The notes: generated by a model from the sequence alone, not told the origin. 64,000 nt of DNA from Goodfellowiella coeruleoviolacea (GCF_024171785.1 NZ_JAMTCK010000003.1:496001-560000), one strand, 5' to 3'. Shown: positions 8,465 to 17,809, numbered from the stretch's first letter. Translations and numbers: made by a program.

Positions 8465-9547
8465 TCAGGAGTGCTGGAGCCGCCCCATGAGCAGCCCGAC
8501 GAAGTGGTTCATGTCGGCCTGCAGGCACGGCTCCTGGGCGTGCTTGCCCGTGCAACCGGGCGCCCAGGCGCTGCCGTCGCCGTAGTCGGCGAAGTGGTGG
8601 GGGATGCCGGCGGCGGTCAGGTTGGCCGCGGTCACCAGGGCGGTCTGCCGTGCCCGGTTCTCGATCACGGCCTGGACCGGGTTGTCGGTCAGGTCACCGC
8701 CGTTGCCCACGTACATGGCCACTCCCATGCCGCGCAGCGACGCCACGTGCTGGGCCGGGCTCTGCGCGTTCCACACCCCGTCCAGTGGCCAGATCGGCGG
8801 ACCGAAGATCGCGTCGATCCCGACGGTCGGCGTGCCCGAGTCCGGGCTCAGTTCCGTCGCCACGACCGCGGCGCGCTGCTCCTGGCTGAGCAGGTCCAGG
8901 CCACCGGAGAAGCTGCCCACGTAGCTGAACAGCTCCGGCCGGTGCTCGGCGTAGTGGAACGCGCCGAAGCCACCCATGGAGTGGCCGGTGATGGCCCGGC
9001 CCTCCCGGGTGGGGACGGTCCGCAGGTTGGCGTCGATCAGGGGGATGACCTGGTCCAGGTGGAAGGTCTCCCAGTTCTGCGGACCGAGTGCGCCGGGGTT
9101 GACCCAGTTCGAGTACCAGCTGCGGACGCCGTTGGGCGCCACCGTGATCAGCGGTGTGCCCAAGGTCGCCCGCTCGGTGACCCGCTGGTTCCACGCGGTG
9201 TTGGGCATGTCCGGGTTGCCGTGCAGGTTGTACAGCACCGGGTAGCGCGTCGCGCCGGAGCCGTCGTAGCCCTCGGGCAGGGTGACCATGATGACGTGCT
9301 GGCCCGCCACCTGACCCGGCAGCAGGGTGGGGTTGGGGACCTGGTCGGAGGACACGGAGAAGGTGAAGGTCCGGTGGGTCTCGTCGACCCACGCGGGCTG
9401 GCTGACCACGGTGAGTCCGAAATCGTCGGTGAAGTGCGGTGGCGTGGTCGCGGCCGACGCCGGGGCGGCGGCCAGCGCGGTGGCGGCGGTCAGGCCGGCC
9501 GCCATGGCGATCCCACGCCACAGCGGGGCCCGGACACCAGTTCTCAT
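8465..9547 (-). CDS. Secreted esterase of the antigen 85 / esterase D family
   Basis: 360 residues. A signal peptide (basic start, AMAAGLTAATALAAAPASA, cleavage near residue 32) is followed by an alpha/beta hydrolase with the nucleophile elbow GHSMGGFGAFHYAEHRPE and the oxyanion loop around YNLHGNPD, as in S-formylglutathione hydrolase, feruloyl esterases and mycolyltransferases. The C-terminal part has CTGKHAQEPCLQADMNHFVG, giving the catalytic His and a probable disulfide. The ATG at 9547 has AAAGGG upstream. It is exported and probably cleaves acyl esters; the substrate is unknown. It is divergent from the NACHT gene. Confidence 0.88.
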   Translation of the reverse strand: MRTGVRAPLWRGIAMAAGLTAATALAAAPASAATTPPHFTDDFGLTVVSQPAWVDETHRTFTFSVSSDQVPNPTLLPGQVAGQHVIMVTLPEGYDGSGATRYPVLYNLHGNPDMPNTAWNQRVTERATLGTPLITVAPNGVRSWYSNWVNPGALGPQNWETFHLDQVIPLIDANLRTVPTREGRAITGHSMGGFGAFHYAEHRPELFSYVGSFSGGLDLLSQEQRAAVVATELSPDSGTPTVGIDAIFGPPIWPLDGVWNAQSPAQHVASLRGMGVAMYVGNGGDLTDNPVQAVIENRARQTALVTAANLTAAGIPHHFADYGDGSAWAPGCTGKHAQEPCLQADMNHFVGLLMGRLQHS

Positions 9548-9732
9548 GGGTTCGCCCTTTCGTCGATCAACCTCGCCCGTGCGGCGAGCACCGACCGGCG
9601 CCGGCGGCGTTGTCGGTGTGCACACGATGGTGTTCGCCCTGGCCAGGGGAACAGGTCAGGAACCGGCAAAATATGTCCGCCCGGCTGCGTAGAGTCAGCC
9701 GGAGCGAACACGCCGTGGTGAGAGGCGCTGAG

Positions 9733-12237
9733 GTGACCAGTCAGATCGGGCCGCTGCTGCGTCAGCTGCGGCGGCAGGCGGGAATGAGCCAGGAACAGCT
9801 GGCTGAGGCGGCCGACCTGAGTGTGCGCACCATCCGCAGACTGGAGACCGGCCGGGGCAGCGACACCCGGGTCGGCACACTGCGGCTGCTGGCCGAGGCC
9901 CTGGACCTGTCCCCGGCCGACCGCCGGCGCCTGCTGGCCGAAGCCGGTGCCGTGCCCACGTCGGCGGACCCGGCCGAAGACACCACAGCCGAGAACACCA
10001 CAGCCGAGAACACCACACGCCAGAACACCGCTGCGGAGAGCACTGCGGAGCACCCGCCAGCCGGGGACGGCGCGGCCGGGGGCGAGCGGCCGGGAGGCGT
10101 CGGGGCGAGCCCCGCCCCGGTCCGGCCAAGGGGGTTCTCGGCGTCCCGCGACGCGCTGGCCGAAGCCGCCGACGTGCTCGCCCAGGTGGTCAGCGGGCGG
10201 CTGCGCCGCGAGGAGGAACAACGCGGGGTGCACGACCCGTTCCCGCTGCCGGTGCGCTGGCAGCCGCTGCCCGAGCAGCTGACCGACGACTCCACCAGAA
10301 TCCACCGGGGTCGGCGCGTGGCCGCGGCCAAGCCCCTGGACCTGACCGGCGATCTGACCGACATCGTGGCCGTCTACCGCCGCATCCCGTCCGGTCGGCT
10401 GGTGGTGCTGGGGCAGGCCGGGTCCGGGAAGACGATCCTGATGCTCCGGTTCACCCTGGACTACCTGGACACCCGCGCGGACACCGACCCGGTTCCGGTG
10501 ATCTTCAGCCTCGGCTCGTGGGACCCCACGGCCGTCGGGCTGCGGGACTGGCTGATCGACCAGCTGCTGCGCGACCACCCCGACCTGGTCGCCCGGGCCC
10601 CCAACGGGTCGACGCTGGCCGCCGCGCTGGTCGAGGCCGGGCACATCCTGCCGGTGCTGGACGGGTTCGACGAGATCGCCGACGACCTGCACGGCGCCGC
10701 ACTGGACGCGCTCAACGCCACCACGCTGCCGATGCTGGTGACCAGCCGTCCCGCCGAGTACACGGCTGCGGTCGAGGCCGGTGACGTGCTGACCTGGAGC
10801 GCCGGCATCAGCCTGACCGGTCTCACCCCGGCCGACCTGGTCGACTACCTGCCGCGCACCACCCGCCGGATCGCCGAGGGCGGTGGCGGCGGCGAAACCC
10901 GCTCTCCGTGGGATCCCGTGCTGGACGAGTTGCGCCACCGCCCGGACAGCCAGGCCTGCGCCACGCTCACCGCCGTGCTGAGCACCCCGCTGATGGTGCT
11001 GCTCGCGCGCACCGTCTACGGGGCCCCGCCCGGGCGGGATCCGGTCGAGCTGCTGGACACCGCCCGGTTCCCCACGGCGGACGCGCTGGAGGACCACCTG
11101 CTGGCCAGCTTCGTGCCGACCGTCTACCGCCCCGAGCCGGCGCGGCCGGCCACCGGCCGCCAGCGCTGTCGGCGGAACTGGGACCCGGACCGCGTCCAGC
11201 GCTGGCTGGGCTATCTCGCCCACCACGTGGACCAGTTGGGTGTGCCCGACCTGGCGTGGTGGCGGCTGGGTGACTCGCTGCGCCGCTCCTCGCGCATCCT
11301 CGCCGTGGTGCTGGCGTCCACGCTGGTCACCGCCGTGGTGGACTGGCTGGTGCTGGTGCCGCCGAGCACGCTCGGCGTTCCCGGCACGTCTCCGCCCGGT
11401 CTGGTCCTGGTGGACGGCCTGCTGGTCGGGCCCGTGGTCGGGCTGGCCTTCGGCCTGGTGTACGGGCTGCTGGTGGTGGTCGGCGGGATCCGGTTCGAGC
11501 CGTCCCGGGTGCGGATCCGGCTCAGCGGCGCCCGGCTGGCCGGGGGTGTGCTGGCGCGCACCTACGCCACCCGGTTCGCCGCCGGGGTGTTGGGCGGGTT
11601 CGTGGTGGGGCTCGGCTACGAAACCGCCAAGGCCCTGGTGAACGTGGTGTTCTTCGGGTTGCCGCTGACCATCGAGGTCACCCTGGTCGACATGTTCCTG
11701 CGCGGACTCATCTTCGGGCCCGCGGCCGGGGCGGTGTTCGGGCTGGTGTCCGTGCTGGAGACACCGCTCAACGCCGACACGGTCACCAGTCCGATCGCCA
11801 TGCTGGCCACCAACCGCGCCACGGTGTTCCGCCAGATCCTGGTGCTCGTGCCGATGGCGGCGGTCACGATCGGTTTTGGCGGCCGGCTCGTGGTCGACGC
11901 CTTCCAGGGGCTGCTGGGCCCGCTGATCTGGGATCTGACCGGGGGGCTGCTGCTGGGTGCCTTGGGTGGACTGGTCGGCACGCTCTCCTACGCCCTCGCC
12001 TTCACCGCCTGGGGCCAGTGGGTCGTGCTGGTCCGCTGCTGGATGCCGCTGACCGGCCGACTGCCGTGGGCGGTGACCGCTTTCCTGGACGACGCCTACC
12101 ACCGCGGTGTGCTGCGCCAGGCCGGTGCGGTCTACCAGTTCCGGCACGCCCGCCTGCAGGACCACCTCAGCCGCGTCCACCAGGAGCGGCACGCCGCGCC
12201 CGCGCTGCTCGGGGCCCCTGCGGGCGCGGCGTTGTGA
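9733..12237 (+). CDS. HTH-NACHT NTPase with C-terminal membrane segments
   Basis: About 834 residues. Residues 1-60 are an XRE-type helix-turn-helix (LLRQLRRQAGMSQEQLAEAA, TIRRLETGRG). A Thr/Asn/Glu-rich linker with repeated AENTT units follows. The NACHT module has Walker A GQAGSGKT (about 227-234), Walker B PVLDGFDEIAD (about 306-316) and sensor LPMLVTSRP. The C-terminal third carries several hydrophobic segments (VVLASTLVTAVVDWLVLV, GLAFGLVYGLLVVVGG, others). NACHT proteins are STAND-type switches; bacterial ones include antiphage sensors. The GTG at 9733 has AGAGG seven bases upstream; GTGs at 9715 and 9718 are alternatives. Partner or trigger is not shown. Confidence 0.85.
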   Translation: MTSQIGPLLRQLRRQAGMSQEQLAEAADLSVRTIRRLETGRGSDTRVGTLRLLAEALDLSPADRRRLLAEAGAVPTSADPAEDTTAENTTAENTTRQNTAAESTAEHPPAGDGAAGGERPGGVGASPAPVRPRGFSASRDALAEAADVLAQVVSGRLRREEEQRGVHDPFPLPVRWQPLPEQLTDDSTRIHRGRRVAAAKPLDLTGDLTDIVAVYRRIPSGRLVVLGQAGSGKTILMLRFTLDYLDTRADTDPVPVIFSLGSWDPTAVGLRDWLIDQLLRDHPDLVARAPNGSTLAAALVEAGHILPVLDGFDEIADDLHGAALDALNATTLPMLVTSRPAEYTAAVEAGDVLTWSAGISLTGLTPADLVDYLPRTTRRIAEGGGGGETRSPWDPVLDELRHRPDSQACATLTAVLSTPLMVLLARTVYGAPPGRDPVELLDTARFPTADALEDHLLASFVPTVYRPEPARPATGRQRCRRNWDPDRVQRWLGYLAHHVDQLGVPDLAWWRLGDSLRRSSRILAVVLASTLVTAVVDWLVLVPPSTLGVPGTSPPGLVLVDGLLVGPVVGLAFGLVYGLLVVVGGIRFEPSRVRIRLSGARLAGGVLARTYATRFAAGVLGGFVVGLGYETAKALVNVVFFGLPLTIEVTLVDMFLRGLIFGPAAGAVFGLVSVLETPLNADTVTSPIAMLATNRATVFRQILVLVPMAAVTIGFGGRLVVDAFQGLLGPLIWDLTGGLLLGALGGLVGTLSYALAFTAWGQWVVLVRCWMPLTGRLPWAVTAFLDDAYHRGVLRQAGAVYQFRHARLQDHLSRVHQERHAAPALLGAPAGAAL

Positions 12238-12258
12238 CGCGCTGGGCCTCCGGTCACC

Positions 12259-13488
12259 TCACCGGCAGGTCGCGGTTTCCGGGGTGCAGGAGCTGACCTC
12301 GGGGAAGGCCGGGGACGGGCGGTTCAGCAGCGGTTGCGGCGTGCCGCGCAGGTGCAGGTCGAGGAAGGCGCGCAGATAGCGGCGGGTGATCTCGGTCGCC
12401 CGGGCACCGGGCAGGTCGGCGCCGGTGTCGACGCCGAGCTGTTCGGCCAGCAGGCCGACGTCGGTGAACGACGCGTGCACTGTGCCGGTGACCAGCAGCC
12501 AGCGCTTCCACCCGGTCAGCCGGTTCCAGTCGCGTTGCCAGGTGCCGGCCTCGGACCCGCTGCCCGGGGTGTAGGTGGCCGGCTTGCCCAGGAACATGAA
12601 CGGGCGGGACAGACCGGTCTCCGGGATCGGGGTGGAGGTGGTGCCGTCGATGTCGACGCCGGCGCGCACCCGGGGGTCGGCGACCATGGTGGTGGCGGTG
12701 CTCGCGCCGCCCGCGGAGTGCCCGGCCATGGCGATCCGGTCGGGGTTGATCAGCGCGGCCCCCGGCCACGTCGGCTGCGCGCCGGTCAGCTCGTCGAGCA
12801 CGAAGGACACGTCGGCGGCCCTGGTCCGGTCCACCTTCTGCCAGAACGCCTCAGTCTTCTCGGGCTCCTCGCAGGCGACACAGGTGGTGACCCGGCCGTC
12901 CGGGAACGTCGTGGCGACGTTCTCGTAGGTGTGGTCGACGCCGACCACCACGTAGCCGTGGCTGGCCAGGTCCTCGGCGAGGCCGGTGAGGGTGCTGCGG
13001 GGCTTGGTGAAGCCGGGGGAGAGCACGACGAGCGGCAGGCTGTGGGCGCGCCCGGCCGGCGCGGCGTCGCGGATCGCGTGGGTGCGGGTCGTGCTGAGCA
13101 CGTCGAGCGGCCCGTCGGCCGGGCTGTCCGCCTCCCGCAGCAGCAGCTCCGACTCCGTGGGCGTCATGTACTGGGCCGGTTGCCCGCTCGACGCGTTCGT
13201 CGGGTACCACAGCGAGATCATGAGTTCCCGACTGTCCACAGTGGGCAGCCAGGGATCAGGGCGCGAGTCGTCCCGCAGGTGGACGGAGGTGGTGCCGACC
13301 GCGTGCCGCCCGGTGGGCGCCAACAGGGACAGCGCGGGTGACGGGTCGGTGGCGGAACGGGCGGTGGGGGTCGCGTCGGCGAGGGCGGGCGCGCCCAGGC
13401 AGGCGGAGGCGACGGAGACCGCGGCGAGGAGCGCGGCGGTGCCGGCCGGGCGGCTCGGCCGAGGGGCCCGCGCTGTGCGTGGGGACAT
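12259..13488 (-). CDS. Secreted alpha/beta hydrolase, PAF-acetylhydrolase/lipase-like
   Basis: 409 residues with an N-terminal export signal (AALLAAVSVASACLGAPALA, cleavage near 38). The core resembles bacterial platelet-activating-factor acetylhydrolase and chlorophyllase-type lipases: LVVLSPGFTKPRST as oxyanion loop, VVVGVDHTYE, and the nucleophile GHSAGGAST. The late TGTVHASFTDVG supplies a candidate catalytic His. Paired cysteines (CVAC; C...C at the end) suggest extracellular disulfides. It likely hydrolyses lipid or polyester bonds outside the cell. A 14-bp tandem repeat sits just upstream of the ATG at 13488. It is convergent with the NACHT gene. Confidence 0.85.
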   Translation of the reverse strand: MSPRTARAPRPSRPAGTAALLAAVSVASACLGAPALADATPTARSATDPSPALSLLAPTGRHAVGTTSVHLRDDSRPDPWLPTVDSRELMISLWYPTNASSGQPAQYMTPTESELLLREADSPADGPLDVLSTTRTHAIRDAAPAGRAHSLPLVVLSPGFTKPRSTLTGLAEDLASHGYVVVGVDHTYENVATTFPDGRVTTCVACEEPEKTEAFWQKVDRTRAADVSFVLDELTGAQPTWPGAALINPDRIAMAGHSAGGASTATTMVADPRVRAGVDIDGTTSTPIPETGLSRPFMFLGKPATYTPGSGSEAGTWQRDWNRLTGWKRWLLVTGTVHASFTDVGLLAEQLGVDTGADLPGARATEITRRYLRAFLDLHLRGTPQPLLNRPSPAFPEVSSCTPETATCR

Positions 13489-13512
13489 GGGTCGTACCGG
13501 TCCTTTCGGTGG

Positions 13513-13560
13513 GAGACGGTCGTGGCGAAACGGTCGTGGCGAAACGGTCGTGGTGAGACG
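13513..13560. repeat. 14-bp tandem repeat, 3.4 copies
   Basis: Units GAGACGGTCGTGGC (13513-13526), GAAACGGTCGTGGC (13527-13540), GAAACGGTCGTGGT (13541-13554) and a partial fourth GAGACG follow head to tail, 25 bases upstream of the hydrolase start, in its 5' untranslated or promoter region. Copy number may vary between strains. Confidence 0.85.
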
Positions 13561-13626
13561 GGTGTGCCTCGGGTTTTCCGGGCAGCACCGAGCGACCCCG
13601 GGAACGGGTTTCGGTGCGAGACGTGG

Positions 13627-14331
13627 TCAGCCGGCCCGGTGGCCGGGGCTGGGTGGTTGTCCGGTGGTGTGCTGGTCTCCTCGGCTGACCAGGCCGGTTT
13701 CGTAGGCGGCGATCACCGCTTGGACGCGGTCGCGCAGCCCCAGCTTGGCGAGGATCCGGGCGACGTGGGTTTTCACGGTCGCTTCGGACAGGTGGAGGAA
13801 CCCGGCGAGTTCGGCGTTGCTCAGCCCCCGGGCCAGCAGCCGGAGGACCTCCAGTTCGCGCGGGGTCAGCGCGGACAGGTCGCGGGGCACCGCGACGGCG
13901 GCGGGAGCGGTGAACCGCTCGACCAGGCGGCGGGTGATGGCCGGCGCCAGCAGCGCGTCACCCGCGCGCACCGTGCGGACGGCGGCGACGAGGTGTTCCG
14001 GGGTGACGTCCTTGAGCAGGAAGCCGCTGGCGCCGGCGGACAGTGCGGAGTAGACGTAGTGGTCGAGGTCGAACGTGGTCAGGATGACCACCCGGGGCGC
14101 GTCCTCGGTGCCGGCGAGGATGTGCCGCGTGGCCGCCAGGCCGTCCAGTTCGGGCATGCGGATGTCCATCAGCACCACGTCGGGCCGGGTGCGGTGGACC
14201 ACGTCCACGGCTTCGGCGCCGGTGGTGGCCTCGCCGACCACGTCGATGCCGTCGGCGGCGAGGATCATCCGGAAGCCGGTGCGCACCAGCAGCTGGTCGT
14301 CGGCGATCACCACCCGGGGCGACGCGGTCAC
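13627..14331 (-). CDS. NarL/LuxR family response regulator
   Basis: 234 residues. The receiver domain (about 1-125) has the acidic pair Asp11-Asp12, phospho-acceptor Asp56 in VVLMDIRMPELDG, and the conserved Lys in FLLKDVTPE. The C-terminal LuxR-type HTH has LTPRELEVLRLLARGLSNAELAGFLHLSEATVKTHVARILAKLG split over about 155-200. The GTG start (14331) overlaps the stop of the kinase gene by four bases, so the two are translated together. Together they form a two-component system; no target is marked, though the lipase gene lies just downstream. Confidence 0.95.
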   Translation of the reverse strand: MTASPRVVIADDQLLVRTGFRMILAADGIDVVGEATTGAEAVDVVHRTRPDVVLMDIRMPELDGLAATRHILAGTEDAPRVVILTTFDLDHYVYSALSAGASGFLLKDVTPEHLVAAVRTVRAGDALLAPAITRRLVERFTAPAAVAVPRDLSALTPRELEVLRLLARGLSNAELAGFLHLSEATVKTHVARILAKLGLRDRVQAVIAAYETGLVSRGDQHTTGQPPSPGHRAG

Positions 14332-15602
14332 GCCGCCTCCACCGGAATCCGGGCGGTCACCTGGAAACCGCCGGCGGCGCCGGGACCGGCGTGCAGGGTG
14401 CCGCCGTAGACGCCCAGTCGCTCGTGCAGGCCGATCAGGCCGCGTCCGTTGCCCCCGGTCGCCTCGGCAGCGGGGTGGCCGCCGGTGTCGGTGACCGCCA
14501 CCCGGAGCAGGTCGGGCGCGTAGTCGACGGTCACCGAGGCGGCCGCGCCGGCCGCGTGCTTGACCGTGTTGGTCAACGCCTCCTGCACCACCCGGTAGGC
14601 GGCCAGTTCGATGCCGGACGGCAGCGGACGGGGGTGGCCGGTCACGGTCAACGTGACCGCGAGGCCGGCGTCGCGCACGCGGGCGACCAGCGCCGCCACC
14701 TGGTCCAGGGTCGGTTGTGGCGCGAGGTCCGCGGCCTGGTCGGCGGCCGGGTCGGGGTGGCTGTCCATGGTGAGCAGGCCCATGACGTGACGCAGCTCGG
14801 TCATGGCGGCCCGGCCCCCGGCCTCGATCGCGAGCAGCGCCTCGCGCGCCTGGTCGGGTGCCGAGGCCAGCACCTTGCGGGCCGCGCCCGCCTGGATCAC
14901 CATCACGCTGACGTTGTGCGTCACCACGTCGTGCAGTTCCCGCGCGATGCGGGCCCGCTCGTGCTCGATCGCGCGGCGCAGCGCCTCGGCCTGCTCACGC
15001 TCCAAAGTGGACACCCGGACGCGGCCCTCGTCGGTGCGCAGCTTCCAGCCGCGCAGGCCGTGGGCGGCGACCACGATCGGGACCAGGATGAGCAGCGGCG
15101 CGTAGGTGTTCGGGACGACGGGCAGCACCGAGTCCCGGACCGTGCCCACCCACAGCACCGCCGCCAGCAGACCCGCCAGCACCGGCAGCCGGTGCGGGCT
15201 GTAGGCGGCGGCGCTGTAGGCGGCGATGACGCAGGCGTAGAAGGTGAGCCGGGGCAGGTCGGGCGGCGCCAGCAGGGTCACGCCCAGCACCGTCCACAAC
15301 ACGGCCAGCGGATACCGCCGGCGGAACGCCAGGGCCGCCGCGGCGGTGAACGCCGGGAGCACGGTGGCGGGCCAGTCGGGCGGGGCTGCTGGCTGGGGCG
15401 CGGACCCACCACCGGGAAGCCCGGTGGACACCGGGTTGCCCGCCACGCTGACCGCGTACTCGGTCATGACCGCGGCCAGCACCAGTGCCAGCGCCACGTC
15501 AAAGGCCCAGTTGGCCCGGGTGGGCCTGGGCAGCGGGCCGGCCGGCCGAGTCAGCGACGCGGTCGCGCCGCGCAGGCGGTCGAGCACCGGTCCGGTCAAC
15601 AC
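14328..15602 (-). CDS. Sensor histidine kinase (HisKA_3 family)
   Basis: 424 residues from the GTG at 15602. The N-terminal half has five or so hydrophobic segments (FDVALALVLAAVMTEYAV, FTAAAALAFRR, VLWTVLGVTLLA, VLAGLLAAVLWVG, LLILVPIVVAAHGL). The dimerisation/phosphoacceptor helix has ERARIARELHDVVTHN with His224. The ATPase domain has AAYRVVQEALTNTVKHA (N box) and GNGRGLIGLHERL (G box). It autophosphorylates and passes the phosphate to Asp56 of the overlapping response regulator. The ligand is unknown; there is no periplasmic sensor domain, as in DesK/LiaS-like kinases. An in-frame ATG at 15636 is an alternative start. Confidence 0.92.
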   Translation of the reverse strand: MLTGPVLDRLRGATASLTRPAGPLPRPTRANWAFDVALALVLAAVMTEYAVSVAGNPVSTGLPGGGSAPQPAAPPDWPATVLPAFTAAAALAFRRRYPLAVLWTVLGVTLLAPPDLPRLTFYACVIAAYSAAAYSPHRLPVLAGLLAAVLWVGTVRDSVLPVVPNTYAPLLILVPIVVAAHGLRGWKLRTDEGRVRVSTLEREQAEALRRAIEHERARIARELHDVVTHNVSVMVIQAGAARKVLASAPDQAREALLAIEAGGRAAMTELRHVMGLLTMDSHPDPAADQAADLAPQPTLDQVAALVARVRDAGLAVTLTVTGHPRPLPSGIELAAYRVVQEALTNTVKHAAGAAASVTVDYAPDLLRVAVTDTGGHPAAEATGGNGRGLIGLHERLGVYGGTLHAGPGAAGGFQVTARIPVEAA

Positions 15603-15730
15603 CGCACCATTCTGACCATCGCCTTGGTGTCCGGGCATCAGCCGCGCTGCTGGTTCCGCGTACACCCTCCGCCTACATCGCGAGGATGACCCCGAGCCGG
15701 TGGCGCCGGTCGCCGCGCCCGGGACAGCCA

Positions 15731-16846
15731 CTACTCGCAGGCGATGCCGTCGTCGTCGTTGTCGAGGCCGTAGACGTCCTTGCCGATGACCCGGACCGGG
15801 CCCTGCACGTAGGCGGGGCCGTTGCCGCTGCCGCCCGCGCAGTCGACGTCTCTGGCCACCGGAACGCAACCGGTGTAGTTGGGGTCGCACTTCGACTGCG
15901 CCCTGGTTGTCGTGGTGGCAGGCGGGGCGGCCTTGGTGGGCTGCTTGGCTGCGGTGGTCGGGGTGGTGGTCTTCGGGGTGGTCGTCCTCGGTGCCGGCGG
16001 CTGGGTGGTCGGGACGGCGGGTTGGGCGGGCACGGGCACCGTGGTCGGGGTGACCTGGCTGCTGGGCGGTGGCGTGGTCGTCGGCGGTGCGGTGGTTGTC
16101 GAGGTGGCCGGGCGCGTTGTGCTGACCGCGGTTGTTGAGGTGCGCAGGTGGGCGGCAGCCGTGGTGGCCGGGGAGTCGTTGGTGCTGTTGACGATCGCGG
16201 CGACGACGAAGACACCGGCGACCGCTGCCGCCGCCCAGGCGAACGGGTGCGACGAGGAGGTGTTGCGCGGCGGTGGCGCGGAAACGGTCGGCGTGCCCAC
16301 CGGAACCCGGGGCGGTGGGGTCACTGCCGGCCTCGGGCGCGCGGGAGGCAGCCCAGGGGACTTGGTCACGCTGGACCTGGCCGCGACGGGCCTGGTCGCG
16401 GTGGGCCTGGTCGCAGTGGGCTGGACCGCGGTGGGCCTGGTCGCGGCCGAGGGAGGGGTCTCGGGCAGTGGGATCGGCCCGTCAGCGCGGCGCGGCAGGC
16501 GCAGCACGACCTCCAGCTTCTGCGGACCGCGCCGGATCAGCGCCTCGCAGCCGGGCGTGCCGCCAGCCCTGATCACCCGGGTGATCAACGGCGTGTAGCG
16601 CTCCGACATCAGGTGGGTCAGCTCGCCAACGCGGCGGCCGTCGAGGCGCACCTCGATCGCGCGCCGGCCCCGGTACTTGCCCGAGCGGATGGTGCACCAG
16701 CCCAGCTCCACCGCGACCCGCCGCTCCGACCCCGCGCTCACCTGGTAGCGCCGCAGCACGGCCTGGTGGTGTTCTTCCCTGGTGACGGTGACCGGCACCT
16801 CGCCGGCCACCATCGTCAGACCCGTCGACGAGTTCTCCAGCACCAC
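15731..16846 (-). CDS. Membrane protein with C-terminal excalibur calcium-binding domain
   Basis: 371 residues. The N-terminal about 115 residues form a compact domain (RRVAVELGWCTIRSGKYRG, VGELTHLMSERYTPLI) seen in actinobacterial proteins of unknown role. A Pro/Thr/Ala-rich spacer with TATRPTATRP repeats leads to one membrane segment (FAWAAAAVAGVFVVAAIV, about 208-225), then a second Thr/Pro-rich stalk outside and a C-terminal excalibur domain: SKCDPNYTGCVPVARDVDC ... DVYGLDNDDDGIACE, with the DxDxDGxxCE calcium site. The outside domain probably binds Ca2+ at the wall. The ATG at 16846 is the first start after the spacer. Confidence 0.85.
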   Translation of the reverse strand: MVLENSSTGLTMVAGEVPVTVTREEHHQAVLRRYQVSAGSERRVAVELGWCTIRSGKYRGRRAIEVRLDGRRVGELTHLMSERYTPLITRVIRAGGTPGCEALIRRGPQKLEVVLRLPRRADGPIPLPETPPSAATRPTAVQPTATRPTATRPVAARSSVTKSPGLPPARPRPAVTPPPRVPVGTPTVSAPPPRNTSSSHPFAWAAAAVAGVFVVAAIVNSTNDSPATTAAAHLRTSTTAVSTTRPATSTTTAPPTTTPPPSSQVTPTTVPVPAQPAVPTTQPPAPRTTTPKTTTPTTAAKQPTKAAPPATTTTRAQSKCDPNYTGCVPVARDVDCAGGSGNGPAYVQGPVRVIGKDVYGLDNDDDGIACE

Positions 16847-16924
16847 GCCCCCCTGATGCCCGTGCGGACCACACCTCGTTATCCGGGGGCCGGCACCGCC
16901 CGTTACGGGTCAGGCCGTTACGGG

Positions 16925-17764
16925 TCAGGTGAACGCGCTGTCCGGCGGGGTGGGCGCGGCCGCGGGGGCCGCGTCGGTGATCGGTTCCGCCCGGCCGACC
17001 AGGCTGCGCAGGTCCGCGCCGGTGACCAGGCGGGCCCGGAACACCGCCGAGGCCGCCCGCCTGGTCAGCTCGGCGACGGGCAGTTCGGCGGCGGACGCGG
17101 CCAGCACGAGGTTGCCGAACCGGCGGCCGCGCAGGACCCCGGGGTCGGCCAGCAACAGCACGGAGTCGAACACCTCGGCCGCGGTCGCGACCACCCGCCG
17201 GGCAAAGCGCAGCCCGGGGCCGTCGGAGATGTTCACGACGTAGGTCCCGCCCGGCCGCAGCACCCGGGCCACGTCCCGGGTGAACTCCAGGGTGGCCAGG
17301 CCGCCCGGCATGGCGGCGCGCTCGAACGCGTCGAGCACGACCAGGTCGGCTGACGCGTCCGGACGGCTGGCCACGCCGGTGCGACCGTCGGTGATCCGCA
17401 CCCGCAGCCGGGGCACGCCGCGCAGGTCCAGGCGCTCCCGGACGAACTCGATCAGCTCGGCGTCCACGTCGAACACCAGTTGGCTGGACCCGGGGCGGCG
17501 CGCGGCGATGTAGCGGGGCAGCGTGCACGCGCCCCCACCGATGTGCAGGGCCCGCAGCGGGCCGTCCGGCAGGCAGTCGATCACGTCGCCGATCCGCCGC
17601 ACGTAGTCGAAGTCCAGGTACGTGGGGTCGTCGAGGTCCACGTGGGACTGGGCGACGCCGTCCACGCTCAGCAGCCAGCTGTTCGGCCGGTCGAGGTCCC
17701 GCATCAGCTCGGCCGTGCCGAACCGCACCTGGCGTTGGTTCGACGTCCTGGCACCGCGTGGCAT
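16925..17764 (-). CDS. Spermidine synthase-like (polyamine-fold methyltransferase-like) protein
   Basis: About 279 residues. The Rossmann-type core has LRALHIGGGACTLPRYIAA (the SAM/decarboxy-SAM glycine motif), LVFDVDAELIEFVRERL (acidic ribose-binding residue) and LVVLDAFERAAMPGGLAT. This matches actinobacterial proteins annotated as spermidine-synthase-like or fused-MFS methyltransferase relatives. It lacks the full spermidine synthase active-site set, so the substrate is uncertain. The ATG at 17764 is preferred; an in-frame GTG at 17788 would add eight residues. The 58-bp repeat array lies between this gene and thiD. Confidence 0.8.
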   Translation of the reverse strand: MPRGARTSNQRQVRFGTAELMRDLDRPNSWLLSVDGVAQSHVDLDDPTYLDFDYVRRIGDVIDCLPDGPLRALHIGGGACTLPRYIAARRPGSSQLVFDVDAELIEFVRERLDLRGVPRLRVRITDGRTGVASRPDASADLVVLDAFERAAMPGGLATLEFTRDVARVLRPGGTYVVNISDGPGLRFARRVVATAAEVFDSVLLLADPGVLRGRRFGNLVLAASAAELPVAELTRRAASAVFRARLVTGADLRSLVGRAEPITDAAPAAAPTPPDSAFT

Positions 17765-17809
17765 ACCCACAGCGTATGTCGGGCTCACCCCGGCGGAATG
17801 TGCTGGCTG

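Noticed and set aside
9544..12192. An 882-codon open frame on the minus strand opposite the HTH-NACHT gene
   Set aside because: His/Gln/Gly/Arg-rich composition typical of the antisense of high-GC coding DNA; the plus-strand product has clear HTH and NACHT motifs.
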